57,124 nt of DNA, from the NCBI RefSeq assembly GCF_017814975.1, contig NZ_JAGIQA010000027.1, positions 60,941-118,064 on the forward strand, in the 5' to 3' direction. This document shows, piece after piece, positions 35,667 to 42,972 of the stretch. Origin of the DNA: Cupriavidus consociatus (GTDB lineage: Bacteria; Pseudomonadota; Gammaproteobacteria; Burkholderiales; Burkholderiaceae). Position 1 is the first letter of the stretch. Each line of letters begins with the position of its first letter. The notes beneath the pieces were generated by a model. The model was not told the DNA's origin, searched no databases, and worked only from the letters and a program-made list of their open reading frames with translations. The position numbers and the translations under genes are program-made.

Positions 35667-36092
35667 TCAGCCGGCGCGTGCGAGCCGGCTTTCCAGCCCC
35701 AGCACGACCGCGGTCAGCGCCGTACAGGCAACGACCGCCGGCAGTGGCAGGCCGAGCAGGACCGCACCGCCGCTGGCCAGCGCGGGAGGATGTCGCAGCG
35801 CCGTGGCCTGGATGCCCAGCAACACGATGCACCCCGGCAGCCACAGCAGGGACGGGTGACTGATCGCCACCGCTGGCAGCGATGTCATCAGCGCGCCGAC
35901 GACAAACGCGGCTGCTCCGCTGAGCAAATGGGAAACGGCAAAACCCGCGATGCGCCTGGTCCCGACGCGGGTCGGGACGCCGGCTGTCAATGCAGTGATT
36001 ACCAGCGGAAATACCGCCGCTTCCGATGCCCACACTGCAGCCAGGGGCATGCCGAGGGTGCAGACCAGCAACGCCCTGAGAAGTGGCGCCAT
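35667..36092 (-). CDS. small membrane protein, possibly HPP-like
   Basis: A 141-residue protein with four hydrophobic helices. The segment ALRHPPALASGGAVLL recalls the HPP family of integral membrane proteins, but the resemblance is weak. Its ATG follows the stop of the upstream nitronate-monooxygenase-like gene with no gap (TGAATG), so it is translationally coupled and is the last gene of the actP operon. Confidence 0.6.
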   Translation of the reverse strand: MAPLLRALLVCTLGMPLAAVWASEAAVFPLVITALTAGVPTRVGTRRIAGFAVSHLLSGAAAFVVGALMTSLPAVAISHPSLLWLPGCIVLLGIQATALRHPPALASGGAVLLGLPLPAVVACTALTAVVLGLESRLARAG

Positions 36093-37118
36093 TCAGGCGA
36101 CGGCCTGCAAGAGGGGCGCCGCGGTCCGGTCCTCGCCCGCATGCCGGCCCGGGAATCCCGCCACCAGTTCCGCGAGGCGCTCGGCGGCGGGAACAATGCC
36201 GTGGATCTTGCCCACTCCCTGCCCCGCGTACAGCGACAGCTTCTCCGCCATCTCCGGCTTGTCGATGACGCGCGCGCCACCGCCGACGTACTTGATCGGA
36301 TTCCACTTCCTGCGGTTGGGAATCACCCGATGCGGCGTGCCGAACTTCCATCCGAACGAATAACCGGTGCGATACTCGGTGTCGTCGATGGTCGCCTCCA
36401 CGATCTTTTGCTTGTACAAGTCGTGGGCCAGGGACTCGTTGCTGGCAACAAAGGCGGTGCCCACCCACACGCCGGCAGCGCCCACCTCCAGCACGGCCCG
36501 CACGTCGGCACGATCCGTGATGCCGCCGGCAGCCAGCACCGGCCGGCCCTCGGCGATTTCGACGAAGGCAGGTACCAGCGACAGCACGCCGATGGTGCCG
36601 CGGTTGAGATGGCCGCCGCCCTCGGCTCCCTGCGCAACCAACATATCGGCGCCCCACGCTATCGCCTGGCGGGCAAGCGCGACCGATCCGACTTGCACGA
36701 TCACCGTGATACCGGCCGCTTTCGCGCGGGGAATCATCTCGGCAAAGTCGCCATAGAACAGCGAGACCACGCGCGGCTTCTCTTCGAGGATCACGCGAAA
36801 CTGTGCCTCGAAGACTTCCGGGCCGCCGAAGGACGGCACGATGTTCACGCCGAACGGCTTGTCGGTAAGCGCCCTGGTCTCGCGGATCCACTTGCGCAAT
36901 GCCAGCGGCGGCAGCCGCAGCCCGCCGAGATGCCCCAGCCCCCCGGCATTGGACACGGCGGCGGTCAGCGCCGGCCCCGATATGCCAGCCATGCCGGCCT
37001 GGAACACGGGATAGCGGATGCCGCACAGGGCTGCCGCCGGCCCCATCGGGGCGGCGTGCGTATCGTCGTGCATGATTGCGTCGTGCATGATTGCGTCTTG
37101 CTTGATTGCCTGCATCAT
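36093..37118 (-). CDS. nitronate monooxygenase family protein, second copy
   Basis: A 341-residue flavin barrel with IRYPVFQAGMAGISGPALTA, WGADMLVAQGAEGGGH and RPVLAAGGITDRADVRAVLE. The C-terminal RRKWNPIKYVGGGARVIDKP differs from the copy at 32803-33921. The start overlaps the upstream cytochrome gene stop (TGATG), hence coupling. The first ~18 residues come from a 15-bp repeat carrying several in-frame ATGs, so the exact start is uncertain. Substrate unknown. Confidence 0.88.
   Translation of the reverse strand: MMQAIKQDAIMHDAIMHDDTHAAPMGPAAALCGIRYPVFQAGMAGISGPALTAAVSNAGGLGHLGGLRLPPLALRKWIRETRALTDKPFGVNIVPSFGGPEVFEAQFRVILEEKPRVVSLFYGDFAEMIPRAKAAGITVIVQVGSVALARQAIAWGADMLVAQGAEGGGHLNRGTIGVLSLVPAFVEIAEGRPVLAAGGITDRADVRAVLEVGAAGVWVGTAFVASNESLAHDLYKQKIVEATIDDTEYRTGYSFGWKFGTPHRVIPNRRKWNPIKYVGGGARVIDKPEMAEKLSLYAGQGVGKIHGIVPAAERLAELVAGFPGRHAGEDRTAAPLLQAVA
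37066..37110. repeat. 15-bp tandem repeat at the 5' end of the second monooxygenase gene
   Basis: TCGTGCATGATTGCG is repeated exactly at 37066-37080 and 37081-37095, with a degenerate third unit to 37110. It is in frame and encodes DAIMH repeats. Each full unit contributes a potential ATG. Confidence 0.8.
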
Positions 37119-37672
37119 CAGAGCTCCACTCGCTTGCCGAGCATGCGCTTCAGCGTGTCATTCTTCAGAACGAAATGATTCTTCATGGCCCCGAAAATGT
37201 GGAGCGCCAGACCGGCCAGGAACGCGTACGCGCCGATCTTGTGCAGCAGCCTGGCGACATGCTCCACCTCCGGGTTCGGCGCCACGATGGCAGGCAGTGC
37301 GATCCCGCCCGGCAGCCGCACCACGTCGCCAGCCGCCGACATGGCCAGCCAGCCATCAAGCGGCAGCAGCACGGGCGCCAGCGCCAGTGCGACGGCGACC
37401 GAGCGGCTGATCATCACCTCGATGGGATTCGGCGTGCCCACCGGCAGCGGGTGATAGGAAGTGAGCCGTGCCCACAGCCGGTAAGCCGCCACGACGAAGA
37501 GCGCCGTGCCCAGCGTACTGTGCATCGCGACCAGTTCGGCCTTGGCGGCGCCCGCGTCCGTCTGGCCCGCTGACAGGCCGAGCCAGACCATGACCGACAC
37601 CGCGGCTGCGATCAGCCAGTGCAGGCCGATCGTGATGGGCGAAAAGCCCAGTCCTGTGTCTCTCATCTGCAT
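37118..37672 (-). CDS. cytochrome b561
   Basis: A 184-residue four-helix membrane haem protein. The expected haem-ligand histidines are visible in GLHWLIAA, AMHSTLGT and C-terminal VEHVARLLHKIGAYAFLAGL/ALHIFGAMKNH. GGAG precedes the ATG at 37672. It lies 69 bp after actP and overlaps the next gene by one base. It probably transfers electrons between the quinone pool and a periplasmic or cytoplasmic partner. Confidence 0.9.
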   Translation of the reverse strand: MQMRDTGLGFSPITIGLHWLIAAAVSVMVWLGLSAGQTDAGAAKAELVAMHSTLGTALFVVAAYRLWARLTSYHPLPVGTPNPIEVMISRSVAVALALAPVLLPLDGWLAMSAAGDVVRLPGGIALPAIVAPNPEVEHVARLLHKIGAYAFLAGLALHIFGAMKNHFVLKNDTLKRMLGKRVEL

Positions 37673-37741
37673 TGTTCAACTCCGGATGACTTCAAATCGA
37701 TGGTGGGTGAAGGCAAGGGCTTGCACTGTCGATCCGCTGCC

Positions 37742-39415
37742 TTAGTGGCTCACCGCGCCGGACGCGCCGATGCCGGTTTGGGCACGGACAAACTGGTCGC
37801 CATAGGCCTCCCGCTCGCGGCGGCTGCGCGCGCTGCGATCGGTGACCGACACCAGCCAGGTGCATAGCAGCGCAACATTCATCGAGACGATGGCGGGATA
37901 GTCGTAGGGAAAGACCGCTGCCTTGAAGCCAAGGATCTTGACCCAGACCGCGGGCGACAGGATCACCAGCCCGACCGCGCACACCAGCCCGGCGATGCCG
38001 CCGGCCAGGGCGCCGCGCGTGGTCAGCCCCTTCCAGTAGATGGAAAGCACCAGGATCGGGAAATTGACCGAAGCTGCCACGCCGAAGGTCAGCGCGACCA
38101 GGAAGGCGATGTTCTGCTCCTTGAACAGGATCCCGAGCGCCACCGCGACCACGCCGATCGACACCGACGCCACGCGGGACACGCGCATCTCGTCCGCGGG
38201 GCTGGCAGTATTCTTCCTGAGCACCCTGGCGTAGAGGTCGTGGGAAATCGCCGAGGTGCCGGCCATGGTCAGGCCCGCAACCACCGCCAGGATGGTGGCG
38301 AAGGCAACCGCCGACAGGAAGCCAAGGAACAGGTCTCCGCCAAGCGCTTTGGCGAGGTGCATCACTGCCATATTGCTGCCGCCGATCATCCTGCCGCCCG
38401 CTACGCCGCCCTCGAAGAACGCACCGTCCTGCCCGACGATAACGATGGCCGAAAGCCCCAGCACCGCCACGATGAGGAAGAAGAAGCCGATGAACCCGGT
38501 TGCGATAAAGACTGACTTGCGGGCCTGCTGCGCATCGGGCACCGTGAAGAAGCGCATCAGGATGTGCGGCAGCCCCGCCGTGCCGAACACCAGGCCCACC
38601 GACAGCGACAGCATCGACAGCGGGTCGGAGACGAGCGCGCCGGGTGCGAGGATCTTCACGCCGTCCTTGTGGCTGGCCACCGCCTGCGTCAACAGCGCTT
38701 CAAACGAAAAGCCGAACCGCCACAGCGCAAGGACCGCAAGCAGCGTGCCGCCGGCCAGCAGCAGCACCGCCTTGATGATCTGCACCCAGGTGGTCGCGAC
38801 CATGCCGCCGAAGATGACATAGATCATCATCAGCAGGCCCACGCCGATCACGGCGTAGCTGTACTCGAGGCCGAACAGCAGCTGGATCAGTTGCCCGGCT
38901 CCCACCATCTGGACGACCAGATAGAAGCACACGATCGTCAGCGAGCCGAAGGACATGAAGGTGCGGATCCGGTCCTGGTCCAGCCGGTAGGAGGCGATAT
39001 CGGCGATCGTTACCTTGCCGAGATTGCGGATCTTTTCCGCGAGCAGGAACAGCAGCAGCGGCCACGCGACGAAGAAGCTGATCGCATAGATGAAGCCGTC
39101 GTAGCCCTTGGCGAAGATCATGCTGGTGACACCCAGCAGCGCGGCCGCCGACATGTAGTCGCCGGCCAGTGCCAGGCCGTTCTGGAAGCCGGTGATGCCG
39201 CCATTGCAGGTGTAGAAGTCGTCCAGCGACCTGGTCCGGGACGCGGCCCACCAGGTGATGCCCAGTGTCGCCAGCACGAACAGCAGGAACATCACGATGG
39301 CGACCACGTTGATCGGCTGGGTCTGTGCCGACTGCAGGGCTGCCGGCCCGGCATGGACAATGGCGGCGCCAAGCAAGGCAGCCGATGCCAGGGACAGTTT
39401 GGCGATGGAGTTCAT
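37742..39415 (-). CDS. actP: cation/acetate symporter
   Basis: A 557-residue sodium:solute symporter of the ActP subfamily with an N-terminal signal-like helix and ~13 transmembrane spans. Signatures: RTRSLDDFYTCNGGITGFQN, LALAGDYMSAAALLGVTSMI and FFTVPDAQQARKS. The start at 39415 follows GGGAGG; the ATG overlaps the DUF485 gene stop by four bases. It takes up acetate or a similar short carboxylate; the exact substrate here is not shown. Confidence 0.9.
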   Translation of the reverse strand: MNSIAKLSLASAALLGAAIVHAGPAALQSAQTQPINVVAIVMFLLFVLATLGITWWAASRTRSLDDFYTCNGGITGFQNGLALAGDYMSAAALLGVTSMIFAKGYDGFIYAISFFVAWPLLLFLLAEKIRNLGKVTIADIASYRLDQDRIRTFMSFGSLTIVCFYLVVQMVGAGQLIQLLFGLEYSYAVIGVGLLMMIYVIFGGMVATTWVQIIKAVLLLAGGTLLAVLALWRFGFSFEALLTQAVASHKDGVKILAPGALVSDPLSMLSLSVGLVFGTAGLPHILMRFFTVPDAQQARKSVFIATGFIGFFFLIVAVLGLSAIVIVGQDGAFFEGGVAGGRMIGGSNMAVMHLAKALGGDLFLGFLSAVAFATILAVVAGLTMAGTSAISHDLYARVLRKNTASPADEMRVSRVASVSIGVVAVALGILFKEQNIAFLVALTFGVAASVNFPILVLSIYWKGLTTRGALAGGIAGLVCAVGLVILSPAVWVKILGFKAAVFPYDYPAIVSMNVALLCTWLVSVTDRSARSRREREAYGDQFVRAQTGIGASGAVSH

Positions 39416-39750
39416 TTTGACGCCTCCCGGATCAGCTTGCTGGTGAGGCCGTCGAATTCGTTGTTGGCACGGCTGACGTAGAGGCCGGTCAGGAGCCACG
39501 CGCCGAGAATGATCAGCGCGCCGACCAGCCAGCCGACGCTGATGCTGCTTTGCGCCGAAATCCGTGCCGCCAGCGTATCGGGGCTCAACGCCGCGACGAG
39601 GATGAAGAGGTAGTACGGAACCAGCGTGACGGCGGATAGCAGCACCACCAGCCGCTTGCGCCGCCGGACCAGTTCCTCGAAGAGTGGATGTTCGCCAATG
39701 ATGGAACAGGCGGTTGTATAGGTGGTTGCATAGGCGGTTGTACGGGACAT
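39412..39750 (-). CDS. DUF485 membrane protein (YjcH-like)
   Basis: A 112-residue protein with two transmembrane helices (KRLVVLLSAVTLVPYYLFIL; ISVGWLVGALIILGAWLLTG), the standard partner of actP. The last four bases overlap actP. It is first in the DUF485-actP-b561-monooxygenase-membrane protein operon. Confidence 0.9.
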   Translation of the reverse strand: MSRTTAYATTYTTACSIIGEHPLFEELVRRRKRLVVLLSAVTLVPYYLFILVAALSPDTLAARISAQSSISVGWLVGALIILGAWLLTGLYVSRANNEFDGLTSKLIREASK

Positions 39751-39801
39751 GTCTCCTCCTTTTTTGATCGTGCAGCAGAGATGCAGATAAGGTTGGGTAC
39801 G

Positions 39802-39812
39802 CCTAAATTAGG
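39802..39812. promoter_or_regulatory. short palindrome upstream of the DUF485-actP operon
   Basis: CCTAA-A-TTAGG, a perfect 11-base dyad 51 bp upstream of the first start codon. Possible operator; no protein can be assigned. Confidence 0.3.
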
Positions 39813-39902
39813 TGGCCGGAGCGCTCATGTAAAACGATCTTTGGTGATGCCTTCCATCACTGCCGGTGAGGGATGAAACCCTGTGAAAACGCGCGGCGCA
39901 CG

Positions 39903-39932
39903 AGAAAAAGGCCGCCTGTCGAAGACAGGCGG
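39903..39932 (-). terminator. strong intrinsic terminator within the relic locus
   Basis: Minus strand: GGCCGCCTGTC, loop TTC, GACAGGCGGCC, a perfect 11-bp stem (loop closed as cTTCg), then five T. It follows directly after the dehydrogenase relic and probably ended the ancestral transcript. Confidence 0.9.
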
Positions 39933-39947
39933 CCTCTTGCGTGAATT

Positions 39948-40262
39948 GACTTCCTCGCGATAGATCCGCATCTCCGGCGTGACGTGGTCGAACAGCGTGG
40001 CACCGGTGAAGAAGCCCGGCTCATGGCCCTCGACACGCAGGCCGCGGCCATCGAGCAGAAGCGACGCGCCCTCTTCCACACCGACGCCGATATAGCCCTC
40101 GATGCGCTCCAGCGCCGCGCGGGTCACCACCGGGCCAATCTCGGCATCCGGCTGCAAGCCATTGCCGATCTTCAGGGTGCGCGCACGCTCCACCAGTGCG
40201 GGCAGCAGCCGTTCCGCGGTGTCACCTGCCCGCCATGCAGCGCTCGCCCGCTGGCAATAGGC
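39948..40262 (-). pseudogene. methylmalonate-semialdehyde dehydrogenase relic
   Basis: A ~105-codon fragment on the minus strand. In one frame it reads GDTAERLLPALVERARTLKI, then IGPVVTRAALERIEGYI and GATLFDHVTPEMRIYREE, matching the C-terminal half of CoA-acylating semialdehyde dehydrogenases (MmsA type). The catalytic-Cys motif GERCMA is present at 40231-40248 but in another frame and cut by a stop. The 3' end breaks after YREE, where homologues continue. It has both a frameshift/deletion and a C-terminal deletion, so it is not functional. Confidence 0.8.
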
Positions 40263-40451
40263 TGCGGCTCGACTCACTGTTTAGTTCATTAAACAATGTC
40301 GAGGTGGGAGCGCGTAACGGGAGGCGTTGTCCCACGGGAAATTTCGATGCACCGCAAACCGGGGCGTCCTATGCTGAGAACAACGGGCCCGGCAACTCCC
40401 TATGTGCCCGGACAGGCACCTTGCCTCCATGAGGTTCGCACGCGATTGACC

Positions 40452-41468
40452 ATGCGTCCCCTGCTGCAAGCCCGCCTCGTCAATGACGTCTTCGGCGACC
40501 CCGTCTTGCTCGTGGACTTCCTGGACGAACGGCGCGCCCTGCTATTTGACCTGGGCGACATCTCCGCGCTGATGCCGCGCAACCTGATGCGCGTGTCGCA
40601 TGTGTTTGTCACGCATACCCATATGGATCACTTTTCCGGCTTCGATCATCTGTTGCGGGTACTGCTGGGTCGCAAGCCGTCCATCGTGCTGTATGGCGGG
40701 CCAGGATTCGTGGCGCAGGTCGGGCACAAGCTGCGTGCCTATACCTGGAACGTCGTGCACCGCTACGACCTCGAGCTGGTGGTTGAGGCGTTTGAACTTG
40801 CACTGGACGGCCACATGCGCAGCGCCCGGTTTTCAAGCCGGGATCGCTTTGCCAGCGTGGCCGCGGCAACGACTGAACGATCCGAAGATATCGTGCATGA
40901 CGAGACGACGTTCCGTGTGCGCGCCTGCTTTGTCGACCACGGCATTCCATGCCTGGCCTACATAGTCGAGGAAAAAACCCGGCTCGGCATCGACAAGGAG
41001 CGCCTGGAAGCATCGGGCATGACCAAAGGTGCTTGGCTGCGCGAGTTGAAGCATGCGGTGCTGACCGGTGCCTCCCTGGATACGTCGATGCTCGTGCAAT
41101 GGCGCGACCGAAGCGGCGACCGTGCGGAGACACGAACGATCGGCGAACTAAGCCGCCTGATCCTTGACGCCGAGCCTGGCCAGCGCATCGGCTACGTAAC
41201 CGACCTGCGCGATACCAGCGACAACGTGCAAGCGCTGTCGAACCTGATGCAAGGCGTCGACCATCTCTTTATCGAAAGTGTGTTCCTGGATGCGGACCGC
41301 ACTCACGCTTTGCGCAAGAACCACCTGACCGCCGCGCAGGCTGGCCGCATTGCATTCTGCATCGGTGCCCGCGCGGTGACGCCGTTTCATTTCTCGCCGC
41401 GTTACCTGGGCCGTGCCGAGGAGGTGGCTAGTGAAGTGCAGGCGGCCTGGGAGCAACTCCGCTGCTGA
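40452..41468 (+). CDS. MBL-fold hydrolase (ribonuclease-Z-like)
   Basis: A 338-residue metallo-beta-lactamase-fold protein. The metal motif is FVTHTHMDHFSGFDHL, and further ligands are in FVDHGIP and near the C-terminus FHFSPRYLG (compare RNase Z HFSxRY). The start is uncertain: 40452 fits the domain boundary, but ATGs at 40296, 40347 and 40371 are in frame and no site has a good ribosome sequence. It lies 31 bp upstream of the aspartase gene. Substrate not established. Confidence 0.82.
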   Translation: MRPLLQARLVNDVFGDPVLLVDFLDERRALLFDLGDISALMPRNLMRVSHVFVTHTHMDHFSGFDHLLRVLLGRKPSIVLYGGPGFVAQVGHKLRAYTWNVVHRYDLELVVEAFELALDGHMRSARFSSRDRFASVAAATTERSEDIVHDETTFRVRACFVDHGIPCLAYIVEEKTRLGIDKERLEASGMTKGAWLRELKHAVLTGASLDTSMLVQWRDRSGDRAETRTIGELSRLILDAEPGQRIGYVTDLRDTSDNVQALSNLMQGVDHLFIESVFLDADRTHALRKNHLTAAQAGRIAFCIGARAVTPFHFSPRYLGRAEEVASEVQAAWEQLRC

Positions 41469-41499
41469 CCGGCCACATCAACTTTTATCGAATCGCGTC

Positions 41500-42945
41500 A
41501 TGACCAATACCCATCGCACCGAAGCCGACTTGCTTGGCGAACGCCAGGTGCCGGCCGACGCCTACTACGGCGTCCACACCCTGCGGGCCTGGGAGAACTT
41601 CCAGATCAGCGGCACCCCCATCTCCTCCTGGCCGGAGCTGATCATTGCGCTGGCCTCCGTCAAGCAGGCCGCCGCCGAGACCAATGCTGAACTCGGCTTG
41701 TTGCCGGGAAACCTGCGCGACGCCATCCTGGCCGCCTGCCATGATGTCCGCGAGGGCAAGCTGCACGACCAGTTCATTGTCGACACCATCCAGGGCGGAG
41801 CCGGCACGTCGACGAACATGAATGCCAACGAGGTCATCTGCAACCGCGCGCTCGAGCACATGGGGCACCGCAAGGGTGAATACCAGTTCCTGCACCCGAA
41901 CGAGCACGTGAACATGGCTCAAAGCACCAACGACGTCTATCCAACTGCGCTGCGCATTGCCACGTACTTCGCCATCGGACACCTGCTCGAAGCGATGGAA
42001 GTCCTGCGCGCCGCATTCGACCGCAAGGCGGCGGAGTTCTCCGGCCTGCTCAAGCTGGGCCGCACCCAGCTTCAGGATGCGGTCCCGATGACGCTCGGCC
42101 AGGAGTTCTCCACGTATGCGGTCATGCTCGAGGAAGACATGGCGCGCCTGCGCGAAACCGCGTTGCTGATCCGCGAAATCAACCTCGGCGCCACCGCGAT
42201 CGGCACCGGCATCACCGCGCATCCCGACTACGCGCCGAAGGCCGTGGTCGCTTTGCGGCGGATCACGGGCATCGACCTGTGCCTCGCCCCCAACCTGGTG
42301 GAAGCCACGCAGGATTGCGGCGCTTTTGTGCAGATCTCCGGCGTGCTCAAGCGCATTGCCGTCAAGCTGTCCAAGACGTGCAACGACCTGCGGCTGCTGT
42401 CGAGCGGGCCGCGCGCGGGCTTCGGCGAGATCAACCTGCCGCCGATGCAGGCGGGCTCGTCGATCATGCCCGGCAAGGTCAATCCCGTCATTCCGGAGGT
42501 GGTCAACCAGATCGCCTTCGAAGTGTTCGGCAACGACACCACCATCACCTTCGCCGCGGAGGCCGGCCAGTTGCAGCTCAACGCCTTCGAGCCGGTGATC
42601 GCCGCCAGCCTGCTACGCAGCTTCCGGCACCTGACCAATGGCTGCCTGACGCTGGCGCAGAAGTGCGTCGACGGCATTACCGCCAACCCCGAGCGCTTGC
42701 GCGAAACCATCGAGCGCTCGATCGCACTGGTGACGGCGCTCAATCCCGTGATCGGCTACAAGAACGCGACCTCCGTCGCCGCCGAGGCCCATGCCAAAGG
42801 GACCACCATCCGCGAAGTGGTGCTGGCGCGAGGCCTGATGACCGCCGAGGCGCTCGAGGAGGCGTTGCGGCCCGAAACGCTGATCCGGCCCCGTGCGGAC
42901 AAGCTCGCCGACAAACCGACAGACAAGCCCGCTGGCAAGCCGTGA
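41500..42945 (+). CDS. aspA: aspartate ammonia-lyase
   Basis: A 481-residue fumarase/aspartase superfamily enzyme. The signature GSSIMPGKVNPVIPE is at ~324-338, with TSTNMNANEVICNRA and NMAQSTNDVYPTALR before it. It deaminates L-aspartate to fumarate. The C-terminal tail is unusual: ADKLADKPTDKPAGKP, a charged repeat absent from typical aspartases. The gene is 31 bp after the MBL gene and convergent with the regulator-formamidase gene, 27 bp away. Confidence 0.93.
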   Translation: MTNTHRTEADLLGERQVPADAYYGVHTLRAWENFQISGTPISSWPELIIALASVKQAAAETNAELGLLPGNLRDAILAACHDVREGKLHDQFIVDTIQGGAGTSTNMNANEVICNRALEHMGHRKGEYQFLHPNEHVNMAQSTNDVYPTALRIATYFAIGHLLEAMEVLRAAFDRKAAEFSGLLKLGRTQLQDAVPMTLGQEFSTYAVMLEEDMARLRETALLIREINLGATAIGTGITAHPDYAPKAVVALRRITGIDLCLAPNLVEATQDCGAFVQISGVLKRIAVKLSKTCNDLRLLSSGPRAGFGEINLPPMQAGSSIMPGKVNPVIPEVVNQIAFEVFGNDTTITFAAEAGQLQLNAFEPVIAASLLRSFRHLTNGCLTLAQKCVDGITANPERLRETIERSIALVTALNPVIGYKNATSVAAEAHAKGTTIREVVLARGLMTAEALEEALRPETLIRPRADKLADKPTDKPAGKP

Positions 42946-42972
42946 ACAAGGTCCGCTGTGGCTTGCTGTGGC

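Noticed and set aside
39825..40277. An intact 150-residue gene
   Set aside because: The catalytic motif is in another frame and the C-terminal half is missing, so it was called a pseudogene.
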